Of a DNA stretch of 20,548 nucleotides, positions 12,870 through 20,548 are shown in pieces (positions within the stretch are counted from its first letter, which is position 1; every line of letters starts with the position of its first letter). Below the pieces are notes generated by a model. It did not search any database. It saw only the letters and a program-made list of their open reading frames with translations, and was not told the origin of the DNA. The translations under genes and the position numbers were made by a program. This DNA is from MGBC114844 sp910585855 (GTDB lineage: Bacteria; Bacillota; Clostridia; Lachnospirales; Lachnospiraceae), in the NCBI GenBank assembly GCA_965646165.1, contig CBFFYP010000078.1, positions 1 through 20,548 on the forward strand, read 5' to 3'.

Positions 12870-15367
12870 GGGTTTATTATGGATTGGCGTGGAAGGAGAT
12901 TTTGGCACAGAAGATGACTTCTTGTTTGATTTGGATTGCGGTTCTTCTTTCGGCTATGATGACAACCGTGATAGGGCAGTCGATAGGGATTCTTTCTGTT
13001 ATGCGGGAAAAGCAGGCAGTTGCGATTGGAGGGGAACGCTATGCTTCTTTTGTACAGATGGATGAGGAGCAGGTGCGGAAATTGAAAGAGGATGAACGGA
13101 TTTCTTATGCCGGGGTTTCGGTTTCTCTGGGGAGTTTGAAGCTGAATCAGGCTTTGACGTTGGGATTGGTGGAGTATTGGGGGGATAGTTTGGAACATTA
13201 TCCTGCTTTTTCTAGATTGAAGGAGGGACGGCTGCCTAAACAGGCGATGGAAATTGCTCTTTCAGAAGATGTATTGGAATTTTTGGGGTTTGACGGGAAG
13301 ATAGGGGATTCGATTACTTTGCCTGTGTCAAAGGCGCTTCGGCATGGAATAGAGATAGAGTCGTTTGATTATTCGGCAGAATTTATTCTTACTGGAATTA
13401 CGGAAAGCAATTATTTGGGGTATACATGGGGAAGTGTGAATGGAATTGTAGGGGAGGGGACGGCAGAAAGGGTTTTGCCGGATTCTTATTTGTATTATAC
13501 GGTGGATATTTGCACTAAGAAGAAACAAGATTTTCAGGAGGTGATGAATGATTTGTGTTTGCAGTTACAGGTGCATGAATTGGATACTATGTATAATACG
13601 GTTTACTTAAATGCACTTGGGATTTCGTTTGATTCGGAGGCAGCGGATATTGAGGTTTCGGATCAGGGATTTTCTTTTTTGACTGCTGCCGGGGTTTTGA
13701 TAGGAGGGCTGCTGCTTTTGGCAGCAGGGCTGGTGATTTATAATATATTAAAGATTGCCGTATCGAAACGGATTTTGCAGTATGGAACGCTTCGGGCAAT
13801 CGGAGCAGAAAGGGGACAGCTTTATCTGATTGTGACAATAGAGGTTTTTTTGTATTGTCTGGTTGGGATTCCGATCGGGATATGGTTTGGACTTTTGGCG
13901 GCGAAGGGGGTTTTGACGGCAGCGGTTAGTTTTTTGTCACCAGATATTTTTTTGGTGCAGAGTGAGTTGGAACTGCAGCAGTTGATTGCGCAAAACAGTA
14001 CAGGCAGAATAGAATTTTTGCTGATTAGTGTGGGAATTACACTGCTTTTTGCTTATCTTGCGGCACTTCCGGCAGCCTATTTTGCAGCAAATCTATCGCC
14101 GATTGCAGCACTTTCTAAAGGGAATAAAACTGTTTTTTGCAGAGGGCGGCGGGTGAAGAGGATTCGAAATTTTGAGGCTTATTATGCTTGGCTGAATCTT
14201 AGGAGAAATCGTGGGCGGACAGTAATTACAATTTTATCGCTGGTGATGAGTATTGCTGTTTTTATTGCTTTGCAGGGGGTTCTGTCACTTGTGAATGTGG
14301 CAAATTCAAAAGAAATAGAACATTTTGGAGATTATTTGCTGGTAAATGAATTGGGGGGATTTTCTTTTTCTGATCTAGAGGAGTTAGAAGCGGATGAAAA
14401 TATAGAAGCAGTAGCAGCAATGCAGTTTTCTATTTATGAGCAGAATGAGGAACAAAAGGCGGAAGGAATTTTACTTGGATTTGATCTGCAGGCAGGGGAA
14501 ACGTTTCAAGTGATTGGACTGAATGAGCTTTATATGGAATATTTTTTTGGAAAGTGGCTGTCTGCAGAGCAAATGGAGGTTCTTTTGGCAGGAAAGGGCT
14601 GTGTGGTTCGCAATCCGATTCCGATTGTCTATCAGGGAGAAGAGCTTCCTTATACTAGTTTTTCTGCTGGTGACAGGATTGAAGTATCGGGAAAAGAATT
14701 AGAGGTTTTATATACATTAGATGGATATGATGCCTATTTGAGTGTGGGGAACAGTGGATTTTATAATGGAGTGCAGGTAGTTGTAAATGAGGATTTGTAT
14801 ACAGAACTGACAGGGAAAGAGGATTATGCAGAACTTCTGCCTGTTTTGGAAGAGGGAGGCAGCCGGGAAGGTGCAGATTTGGCAGTGAATAGAGTTTGTC
14901 AAAGGGTGTTAGGGAGTACCTGTCTTTCTTATGAGGAGGCGGATCGGCAGTTGGAAGAAAGTTTTGCTCAGACAAATCTGCTTGCTTGGGGACTGATTTT
15001 ATTGATTGGACTGATTGGAGTGCTGAATATTATTAATACTGTTTATACTAATATTTATACTCGAGTTGTGGAAATTGGTGTGCAGAGGGCGATAGGCATG
15101 AGTTTAGAAGGGATTTACCGGACATTTTTATGGGAAGGTGTTTATTATGGGGGAATTGCAGCTTTGATTGGCGGAGGAGTTGGATATCTTTGTCTGATTT
15201 TTGTAGAAGCAGCAAAGGTAAATGAAATTGGTTTGATTCCTTTTCCTTTGCTGGCTATGGCGGAGGCGGCTTTGGTTTCCATTTTGGTCTGTCTGGCAGC
15301 TACTTGGATTCCTTTGTGGAAGATTCGGCGGATGAATATAGTGGAATCGATGGAAGCAGCAGAATAA
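12866..15367 (+). CDS. ABC transporter permease with two FtsX domains
   Basis: Membrane subunit of 833 residues coupled to the preceding ATPase. The start at 12866 is chosen for the ATGA overlap and the strong GGAGGTGGGG site. The protein is a double-length FtsX/MacB permease: helix about 18-40, large outer domain about 45-260, three helices within about 265-410 (first FtsX domain), helix about 450-475 after LRRNRGRTVI, second outer domain about 480-700, and three helices about 704-820 (second FtsX domain, with VEIGVQRAIGMS). The last residues (IVESMEAAE) are typical of the family. It probably moves or senses a peptide or lipid-linked compound under control of the two-component system at 9502-11285; the substrate cannot be told from sequence. 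Confidence 0.93.
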   Translation: MRVYYGLAWKEILAQKMTSCLIWIAVLLSAMMTTVIGQSIGILSVMREKQAVAIGGERYASFVQMDEEQVRKLKEDERISYAGVSVSLGSLKLNQALTLGLVEYWGDSLEHYPAFSRLKEGRLPKQAMEIALSEDVLEFLGFDGKIGDSITLPVSKALRHGIEIESFDYSAEFILTGITESNYLGYTWGSVNGIVGEGTAERVLPDSYLYYTVDICTKKKQDFQEVMNDLCLQLQVHELDTMYNTVYLNALGISFDSEAADIEVSDQGFSFLTAAGVLIGGLLLLAAGLVIYNILKIAVSKRILQYGTLRAIGAERGQLYLIVTIEVFLYCLVGIPIGIWFGLLAAKGVLTAAVSFLSPDIFLVQSELELQQLIAQNSTGRIEFLLISVGITLLFAYLAALPAAYFAANLSPIAALSKGNKTVFCRGRRVKRIRNFEAYYAWLNLRRNRGRTVITILSLVMSIAVFIALQGVLSLVNVANSKEIEHFGDYLLVNELGGFSFSDLEELEADENIEAVAAMQFSIYEQNEEQKAEGILLGFDLQAGETFQVIGLNELYMEYFFGKWLSAEQMEVLLAGKGCVVRNPIPIVYQGEELPYTSFSAGDRIEVSGKELEVLYTLDGYDAYLSVGNSGFYNGVQVVVNEDLYTELTGKEDYAELLPVLEEGGSREGADLAVNRVCQRVLGSTCLSYEEADRQLEESFAQTNLLAWGLILLIGLIGVLNIINTVYTNIYTRVVEIGVQRAIGMSLEGIYRTFLWEGVYYGGIAALIGGGVGYLCLIFVEAAKVNEIGLIPFPLLAMAEAALVSILVCLAATWIPLWKIRRMNIVESMEAAE

Positions 15368-15601
15368 GCAGTTTCTAACTGTTTAGTATAATATGATGCG
15401 CACAGCTACATTAAGGAAATATGCCGCTTTGCGGTTGGTGTAATACTTACGGCAGATTTTATTTATCGTGAGTATAATAATGCCATCCTAATATCATGAA
15501 CTCTGGCATTTCTGTATCCATTTTTGCCTTTATTAAACTATATCATATTTCTTCAAAGCTGATTTCTGTATTATTTGTTAAGATGATATTAGGTAAAGTT
15601 G
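15368..15601. other. Intergenic stretch with an 11-bp inverted repeat
   Basis: No gene is convincing here. CCTAATATCAT (15487-15497) is the exact complement of 15583-15593. Short open stretches on both strands look like decayed coding sequence, but I cannot assign them. Confidence 0.4.
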
Positions 15602-16171
15602 ATGGGAGATCAAGGATATGAGGAAGAGGAACGACTGCAGATACAGCAAAAGCTGAGTCAGGATCATCAATATGAACTAAGAGTTGCCATGATTTATGCA
15701 GAATGTGAGAGAAGACAAGAGAGGATAGAAAATCAGCAGGATATCGTTTCCGTTTCTTCTATACAAAAGAAGGAGATAAGGGAAGTTTTGCAGGAAAACA
15801 GAGCTTTGCTTTTGCCCTATTATCAGTTACTTTCTTTTTTACACTGGTGTGATAAAAAGATTGGACAGATATTTTTGAGAAATCGTCTATGGGGGAATGG
15901 TATTGTTTGTGCTATCTTTAGAGAGATATGGGGAAAAACTGTCACTTTTACAAAGAAAATGGGTGATAGAATTTTATCAAAAACAGCCAGAAGGGAAACG
16001 GAAAAAGAAATTGGCAAAACGGATGGTAATGTATGGAAGTCGATTGTTTTTATAGTAATTTTGCAGGGAGAGAGTGAAAGGGAAAAAGAAAGCCAGAGAA
16101 GATGGGAGTGTTCGAATGTTCTCTGGCTGGATGGAAAGAGTTTAGGAAGGATTGGCTTTGGTGATGATTAG
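15602..16171 (+). CDS. Hypothetical protein, possibly decayed
   Basis: Open frame of 189 residues from ATG 15602 (a TTG at 15599 is also in frame). The first 90 residues are plausible protein: helical and charged (EEEERLQIQQKLSQDHQYEL, then ENRALLLPYYQLLSF). The latter third is less so, and it runs through a hairpin that serves better as the symE terminator on the other strand; its last 30 bases also overlap the symE 3' end. Only a weak AGGT ribosome site is visible. It may be a gene whose true C-terminus was lost, or chance. I recognise no family. Confidence 0.35.
   Translation: MGDQGYEEEERLQIQQKLSQDHQYELRVAMIYAECERRQERIENQQDIVSVSSIQKKEIREVLQENRALLLPYYQLLSFLHWCDKKIGQIFLRNRLWGNGIVCAIFREIWGKTVTFTKKMGDRILSKTARRETEKEIGKTDGNVWKSIVFIVILQGESEREKESQRRWECSNVLWLDGKSLGRIGFGDD
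16083..16128 (-). terminator. Intrinsic terminator of the symE-like gene
   Basis: AGCCAGAGAA (16091-16100) is exactly complementary to 16119-16128, with an 18-base loop. Read on the minus strand, the hairpin is followed by TTTCTTTTT. It lies 14 bases after the symE stop. Confidence 0.7.
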
Positions 16172-16324
16172 TTTTCCTTCTTCACAAGTGACGGATACAG
16201 GAGTGTGAATCGAAAATCCCCAGTCTTGTAACCAATTTCCCTTTAGAATAATGGCAGGAGTGGGTTGGTAGTGATAACCAGTTTGTTCATAAACTTTTAG
16301 GGATCGGATTTCTTTTTTCTGCAT
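16142..16324 (-). CDS. SymE-family toxin-like protein
   Basis: Small protein of 60 residues on the minus strand. The C-terminal 40 residues carry the SymE pattern PAIILKGNWLQDWGF followed by a short strand (VSVTCEEGKLIITKA), an AbrB-like swapped-hairpin fold. In E. coli, SymE is an SOS-induced toxin reported to act on RNA or the nucleoid and is held down by the antisense RNA SymR. Here a strong AAAGGAGC site precedes the ATG. A consensus promoter lies upstream with a palindrome at the start site, and a divergent XRE regulator follows, pointing to repressor control instead of antisense control. SymE-like genes in Clostridia are often small and poorly studied, so toxicity is inference. Confidence 0.85.
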   Translation of the reverse strand: MQKKEIRSLKVYEQTGYHYQPTPAIILKGNWLQDWGFSIHTPVSVTCEEGKLIITKANPS

Positions 16325-16359
16325 AAAGGATGCTCCTTTCTAAGTTGTTTTTTTAAACG

Positions 16360-16375
16360 GTAACATATTTGTTAC
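16360..16375. promoter_or_regulatory. Palindromic operator GTAACA-N4-TGTTAC
   Basis: A perfect 6+6 palindrome lies just downstream of the symE -10 box, about 3-18 bases into the transcript. This position would let a bound repressor block symE transcription. The obvious candidate is the XRE regulator encoded divergently at 16491. Confidence 0.65.
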
Positions 16376-16384
16376 TATATAAAA

Positions 16385-16413
16385 AGTATAATAGAAAAAT
16401 CGGGTTTTGTCAA
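16385..16413 (-). promoter_or_regulatory. Promoter of the symE-like gene
   Basis: On the minus strand, TTGACA (16413-16408) and TATACT (16390-16385) have a 17-bp spacer, close to perfect consensus. Transcription would begin near 16378, beside the palindrome at 16360-16375. Confidence 0.8.
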
Positions 16414-16490
16414 GGAAAATCGAGGTTTTTCTTGTTTTTTTGCTGTTCGAATAGGAAGATTTGTGTTATGATAAAAGGGGAGGTGAAAAC

Positions 16491-16922
16491 ATGACAACAG
16501 GGGAAAAAATAAAAAAAATACGTCTGGTAAGAGGAATGACACAGAAAGAATTGGGGGAGAAAGTCGGTTTAACCGATGTAAGGATTCGACAGTATGAATT
16601 GAATAATCGAACACCAAAAGAAGACTTGTTAAGGAAGATTGCAGAGGTTTTAGAAGTGAATTATTATGTATTGTGTGAGCCGAGATGGAGTAGTATGGAG
16701 GAATTGGTATTTGCTTTGTTTGAGATGGAGGAACAGAACCGACTGCGGCTGCAGCTTTTGACAGATAATTCAGAGAATGGGCAGCAAAAAGAGGTAGGAA
16801 TTGTATTTGAGGAAGAGAAATTGCAGGAGTTTTTAAAAGAGTGGTTGATTAAAAAAGAGAAATTGCAGGAGGGGAAGATGGAAGAAAAAGAGTATGAAGA
16901 GTGGAAGAGAAAGTGGTCATAG
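16491..16922 (+). CDS. XRE-family transcriptional regulator
   Basis: DNA-binding protein of 143 residues. Residues 4-60 form a Cro/C1-type helix-turn-helix (GEKIKKIRLVRGMTQKELGE, then VRIRQYELNNRTP). The C-terminal part (about 66-143) is acidic and helical, with no assigned domain. An excellent GGGGAGGTG site sets the start at 16491; the open frame upstream has none. A TATGAT hexamer (16467-16472) could be its -10 box, with a weak -35. It diverges from the symE-like gene with a shared 166-bp gap containing the palindrome, so it is the likely repressor of symE. No antitoxin-type toxin-binding domain is evident. Confidence 0.88.
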   Translation: MTTGEKIKKIRLVRGMTQKELGEKVGLTDVRIRQYELNNRTPKEDLLRKIAEVLEVNYYVLCEPRWSSMEELVFALFEMEEQNRLRLQLLTDNSENGQQKEVGIVFEEEKLQEFLKEWLIKKEKLQEGKMEEKEYEEWKRKWS

Positions 16923-17266
16923 ATAAATAAAGGATGGTAAAACCGAAACGAGAGTAGAGGAAAGAGATAAATAAGTAAAATATAAAGTTAAAGTGAAGAA
17001 TTTTAGTTTTTTGGTTTTTTTCTTGATTATTGGGTATTTCCCTATTTTTATAATTGTTCATAAGCCGTTGAGTTAATTTAATAAAGTAAAATTGAGCTAT
17101 TAAGGATTATCCAAAATTAAGAAAAAACCAAATTTTTACAAGAAAACGTAATCTTTTTTAATAATTTATGTTTATGATAAAGATTTTTGATAGGAGTAAT
17201 ATTAAGAATATGATAAAAATAGGGAGAAGAAAAGGTTTTATATAAATTGTAAAAAAGGAGTTACTT
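16923..17266. other. AT-rich intergenic region, left edge of the island
   Basis: About 345 bp with no gene on either strand that I can support. GC content falls sharply here and stays low to about 20456. It contains the promoter at 17187-17214. Confidence 0.5.
17187..17214 (+). promoter_or_regulatory. Promoter of the metallophosphoesterase gene
   Basis: TTGATA (17187-17192) and TATGAT (17209-17214) with a 16-bp spacer, 52 bp before the ATG. An AAGGAG ribosome site lies seven bases before the start at 17267. Confidence 0.6.
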
Positions 17267-18412
17267 ATGACAGAAAATACGCAAATTTCTATTTTAGAGG
17301 AAGAAATAAAGGAATTTATAAAGCGATTGAAACAAAAAGAGATATACTTTTTTGATGTACCTGAAGAATATCGATTACATCCTATTATTGTGGAGATAGA
17401 ACGAGATTTAGGGATTAGAAAATCTGATAAAAGAGGATATGATATCATTCATCATATATTTTTTATAGAAGAGATTGTTCTGGCTAGAAATGGGTCAGGT
17501 AAAGTAGTAGAAGAATTGGTAAAGAATAATTTTTCAGATTTTGCATCTTATTATGAATTTCTTGGAGGTAATATATACGAGAAAGCTTGTTACTTTCAGT
17601 ATTGTTTTTCACAAATGGAACAAAATATTTATGGTATTGATTTAAGTAAGATAAATACTACAGCGTTTATTGATATTACGGTTAAAGATTTTACGATTGA
17701 GTTATCAGATAAAGAATTGCAGGATTATAAAAAACTAGAAAAAGAGAAGTTGCTTCGAAAAAAATGGATAGCTAAGTTTAATGCCTGTAATACATACGAG
17801 GATTTGAGGAAGGTAGTAAAGAATTTTAATAAATCTAAATTTTCAATAGAGGAGTTAGTATTTTTCTTTTTTAATTTTATATTTGCGAATAAAGATAAAG
17901 CCTTTGATATTATTATGCAATATGTAACTGATGGTGATTACCCTACAAGTTTTATTGAAAAGGAATTATGTTTCATTTATGATCCGCAAAAAGTGCTTAC
18001 TTTTTATAATTATACTTATGATGATGATGCTACTGAACGCCGTCATAAAAGAAAATTTCATGAATATGTAAAACAGTTGGAGAATGAGGAGATAGCGTTT
18101 TATAGAGAAAGTTATTTTGATAAAGCTACCCATTTTTTTTGCTGCCGATTGGATGGTTATGTAAATAGAAAAAAAGGGGATTATCCTATTGTTCAAGTTT
18201 TTAGATACTTTGAAACATTTCAAGGGTTGGCAGAATTTTTAAAGAATGATTTATCTTATTGTGACTTATCAGAGGCAATATTACCAGATATTGATTTTTC
18301 TGTATATAAAACGAATGAATATACAAAGTTACCAATTCAAGATCCAAATGATTTAACTTATGTAATTTATAAAGGATATGATAGAAAAAAAGATATTTTT
18401 GTAGTTCGGTAA
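17267..18412 (+). CDS. N-terminal part of an interrupted metallophosphoesterase-fusion protein
   Basis: Open frame of 381 residues, ended by TAA at 18410-18412. The same frame stays open without another stop through 18413-18613 and joins the metallophosphoesterase frame at 18614, so both halves were almost certainly one gene of about 1011 codons (17267-20302). I do not recognise the N-terminal region: residues 1-160 are charged and mixed helical (EEEIKEFIKRLKQKE), and 165-300 contain a Phe-rich stretch (ELVFFFFNFIF) that is not a clear membrane helix. Residues 318-346 (LAEFLKNDLSYCDLSEAILP and onward) resemble pentapeptide-repeat-like sequence and recur after the stop. The start is set by AAGGAG. 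A one-base CAA-to-TAA change is the simplest origin of the stop. The product may be a non-functional fragment or a separate domain protein. Confidence 0.7.
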   Translation: MTENTQISILEEEIKEFIKRLKQKEIYFFDVPEEYRLHPIIVEIERDLGIRKSDKRGYDIIHHIFFIEEIVLARNGSGKVVEELVKNNFSDFASYYEFLGGNIYEKACYFQYCFSQMEQNIYGIDLSKINTTAFIDITVKDFTIELSDKELQDYKKLEKEKLLRKKWIAKFNACNTYEDLRKVVKNFNKSKFSIEELVFFFFNFIFANKDKAFDIIMQYVTDGDYPTSFIEKELCFIYDPQKVLTFYNYTYDDDATERRHKRKFHEYVKQLENEEIAFYRESYFDKATHFFCCRLDGYVNRKKGDYPIVQVFRYFETFQGLAEFLKNDLSYCDLSEAILPDIDFSVYKTNEYTKLPIQDPNDLTYVIYKGYDRKKDIFVVR

Positions 18413-18613
18413 AGTTGGTTAAATTCAAGTGGACAAATTATAAAAAAATATGAAAACTGTTTCTCTTATTTTTGTGATTTTATATATTTTTTAGAGAATG
18501 ATTTATCCAATGCAGATTTATTATTTTGTGATGGTTTAGATTATATTCAGGATTTTTCTAATATTAATTTTACTGATGCAAGAGTAAAAAGCAGTATTTT
18601 AGAGAAAATTGGG
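18413..18613 (+). other. In-frame open bridge between the two gene halves
   Basis: 67 codons without a stop, in the frame shared by 17267-18412 and 18614-20302. The translation includes FLENDLSNADLLFCDG and DFSNINF, matching FLKNDLSYCDLSEA and DFSVYKT of the N-terminal half. This shows the bridge was coding sequence. It contains no promoter or strong ribosome site for the downstream half. Confidence 0.75.
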
Positions 18614-20302
18614 ATGAAATATTCATTAAGTGTAATGAATTCAGAAGGAATAGAGTATTTTCCTTTTGTTGTGAATCCTTTTGTTGTGAAAAATGAGATA
18701 GAAACTTCTTTTATTTTTACATCTAAAAGAGAAAATGATGATAGAGAAGAAGCAATGAAAGATCATAAAGTATATTATATATCGGATTTACATTTATTAC
18801 ACAGATTGAAATATGCTAATACAAAATCAAAGGAAGATGATTTTTATGTGATTCAAAAAATTATTGATAATTTATTGGATGAAATTAGTTTTTTGGATTG
18901 TTTATTGAAAAAAAATATTATTTTAATTGGTGGTGATACATCTTCCAGCTTTAAAATTTTTTGCTTATTTGTTTCTTTATTAAGATCTTCTATTGATGAA
19001 AGGGGATTGGATATTTGTGTCGTATTTTTACTTGGAAATCATGAATTATGGGAGTTTTCGGGTTTTTCTTTTGAAGAAATTGTGAATCGATATGAAACTT
19101 TACTTAATGAACATAAAATGCATTTACTTCAAAATAATATTATTTATAAAAATGATGAGAACCAAATACAGAAAATTAGTACAGAAGAATTGATTTCTAT
19201 ATCGAGAAATGCACTCCAAGAGAAGCTTTTAACTGCAAGAGTGATTTTATTTGGTGGTTTAGCATTTTCTGGTTATAATCAAGAATTTAATGCAAATAGT
19301 GGTATCTATAGAGATACGATTAAGAGAAAACAAGAAATTTGTGAAAGTGAGAAATTTGAAAAGTTATATCATATTGTTTGTGATAATCTTTCTAATAAAA
19401 GAGTTATTATATTTACACATATGCCACAGAAAGATTGGTGTTCTTTGAATGAACAACAATTAGGCTTTGTTTATGTCAATGGTCATACACATCGAAATTA
19501 TTTTTATGATGATGGAGATTATAGAATTTATGCAGATAATCAAATAGGATATTATCATGAAAATCCATATTTAAAATATTTTTATTTAGAAGATGATTAT
19601 GATTGTTTTTTAGAATATGGGGATGGTATTTATAAAATTACGAAAGAACAATATATAGATTTTTATCGTGGCAAAAATATTCAAATGCAATTTACAAGAG
19701 AAATAGAAACGCTTTATATGTTAAAGAAAAACGATTATTATTGTTTTATTCATGAAAGCTGGAGAAAACAACTTACGATTTTGAATGGTGGAAAGATGAA
19801 AAAATTAGATGTAAATGATATAAATTATTATTATGATAGAATGGATAAAGTGATAGAGTATATTAAAAAACCGCTAGATGAATTTACTAAGATACAAGAA
19901 AAGATTGCAAATGAAGTAAAAGCAATAGGAGGATCAGGCAAAATTCATGGCGCTATTGTAGATATTGATTTTTATAATCATATTTATATAAATCCATATG
20001 ATTTAACAATTACTGGTTACTATGCTTTGGATGTGATTTATAAGAGAGTATTTTCAAGTGTAACAGAGTTATTAAAAGTAAATTGTCCTTCTTTATATCA
20101 TAACTATTTAAAACGATTAAATGAAAAAGGAGAAAGCCACTTTATGATAGAAAGCGATAAGAAAGAAGAATTAGATAGGATTTCTGATATTTATTTAGAT
20201 ACAGATATTTACAAAACTTCACGGGAAATTAAGAAAATGCAAAAACTTAGTTCGAATATTCTTAGTATTTGGTGTGAACCCATACAGAAAAAGATTGAAT
20301 AA
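18614..20302 (+). CDS. Calcineurin-like metallophosphoesterase (C-terminal part of interrupted gene)
   Basis: Reading frame of 562 residues, with the ATG at 18614 being merely the first one after the upstream stop and no good ribosome site before it. The metallophosphoesterase domain spans about residues 50-300 and all metal ligands are present: D58 and H60 (SDLHLL), D108 (GGDTS), N142 and H143 (GNHE), H269 (FTHMP), H291 and H293 (GHTHRN). It should therefore bind two metal ions and cleave a phosphoester; the substrate could be nucleic acid, a nucleotide or a phosphoprotein. Residues 300-562 form an unrecognised C-terminal region (EYIKKPLDEFTKIQEKIANE, then DIDFYNHIYINPYDLTITGY). Very AT-rich codon use, unlike genes before 16900, suggests recent acquisition. 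Whether it is translated after the stop is unknown. Confidence 0.8.
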   Translation: MKYSLSVMNSEGIEYFPFVVNPFVVKNEIETSFIFTSKRENDDREEAMKDHKVYYISDLHLLHRLKYANTKSKEDDFYVIQKIIDNLLDEISFLDCLLKKNIILIGGDTSSSFKIFCLFVSLLRSSIDERGLDICVVFLLGNHELWEFSGFSFEEIVNRYETLLNEHKMHLLQNNIIYKNDENQIQKISTEELISISRNALQEKLLTARVILFGGLAFSGYNQEFNANSGIYRDTIKRKQEICESEKFEKLYHIVCDNLSNKRVIIFTHMPQKDWCSLNEQQLGFVYVNGHTHRNYFYDDGDYRIYADNQIGYYHENPYLKYFYLEDDYDCFLEYGDGIYKITKEQYIDFYRGKNIQMQFTREIETLYMLKKNDYYCFIHESWRKQLTILNGGKMKKLDVNDINYYYDRMDKVIEYIKKPLDEFTKIQEKIANEVKAIGGSGKIHGAIVDIDFYNHIYINPYDLTITGYYALDVIYKRVFSSVTELLKVNCPSLYHNYLKRLNEKGESHFMIESDKKEELDRISDIYLDTDIYKTSREIKKMQKLSSNILSIWCEPIQKKIE

Positions 20303-20456
20303 AATAGTTGTGTTTTAGAGATTTTGTAAATTTATAAAATTTTTTCTTTAAGTTTTCGTAGAAAAGGTTGTTTTGAGTAGTTTGATAGTTTTTATTAGTT
20401 TGAAAATTTATGATTTAAGTATAGAAAAAAATAAATTGTATTTGTGATAATAATAG
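20303..20456. other. AT-rich tail of the island
   Basis: 154 bp, very AT-rich, with no gene. A weak ATTTT/AAAAT hairpin followed by T residues (about 20320-20347) may end the metallophosphoesterase transcript. Confidence 0.35.
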
Positions 20457-20548
20457 ATGAAAGACTGGTTACAGTTCAGCCACCCCCAATGGGACGACAT
20501 TTACACCGGCTACAAAATAGCCGGTGTTCCTATAAAGTACAGCCGTAT
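20457..20548 (+). CDS. Start of an unidentified protein, cut by the window end
   Basis: ATG at 20457 opens 30 codons to the window edge (MKDWLQFSHPQWDDIYTGYK, then IAGVPIKYSR). The residue mix is protein-like and GC content is higher than in the 3.5 kb before it. In-frame TAA and TAG codons stand directly upstream, and no ribosome site is visible, so this may be an internal piece of a gene whose true 5' end was displaced by the AT-rich island. I do not recognise the family. Confidence 0.4.
   Translation, partial: MKDWLQFSHPQWDDIYTGYKIAGVPIKYSR

Noticed and set aside
12788..13198. Minus-strand 136-residue frame opposite the permease
   Set aside because: Its composition (rich in N, P, R and H) is that of an antisense shadow of an AT-rich membrane-protein gene.
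18401..18430. Programmed stop-codon readthrough at the TAA
   Set aside because: TAA is the least leaky stop and the following bases (AGTTGG) do not match known readthrough contexts. A point mutation or sequencing error is simpler.
20503..20527. Perfect 10-bp hairpin as a terminator or attachment site
   Set aside because: It lies within an open, protein-like frame, is not followed by a T-tract, and the sequence continues coding on both sides.

Overview
The window looks like chromosomal DNA from a low-GC Firmicute, most probably a gut-type Clostridia (Lachnospiraceae-like). This rests on the AT-rich coding style, strong AGGAGG-type ribosome sites, canonical TTGACA/TATAAT promoters, a Firmicutes-type ribosomal protein L10 leader, and gene families common in that group. 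No tRNA, rRNA, CRISPR array or recognisable transposase was seen.

Layout. 1-595: copy of a structured repeat, called R1 here. 614-2927: Fe-S regulator (IscR/Rrf2 type), IscU scaffold, thymidine kinase and a small membrane protein, ending at a terminator. 2926-3253 (minus strand): a VapBC-like toxin-antitoxin pair whose PIN toxin is cut off after about 30 residues next to a fragment of a second repeat family, R2. 3395-4292: two R1 copies in opposite orientation, forming a 148-bp-arm palindrome. 4312-5830: rplJ-rplL with promoter, L10 leader and attenuator, but without rpoB downstream. 5880-9473: ECF sigma factor, membrane anti-sigma-like protein, lipoprotein and a membrane-anchored serpin, probably one envelope-stress or host-interaction operon. 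9502-11285: OmpR-type two-component system. 11341-12122: two inverted R2 foldback units plus an R1 relic. 12195-15367: ABC ATPase and 833-residue FtsX-type permease, the likely target of the two-component system. 15368-16922: a doubtful ORF, then a SymE-like toxin gene divergent from an XRE regulator with a palindromic operator at the symE start site. 16923-20456: a very AT-rich island carrying one ~1011-codon metallophosphoesterase gene broken by a single in-frame TAA. 20457-20548: the start of another reading frame with different base composition.

The most striking non-coding signals are the two repeat families. Copies of each differ in sequence, but their long stems are kept by paired changes on both arms: three compensated pairs in R1 and five in R2. 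They therefore behave as structured elements (RNA, or foldback DNA), not as ordinary decayed repeats. The most striking coding signals are the serpin inside a sigma/anti-sigma operon, the SymE/XRE unit, and the broken three-part metallophosphoesterase, whose two halves share one reading frame.
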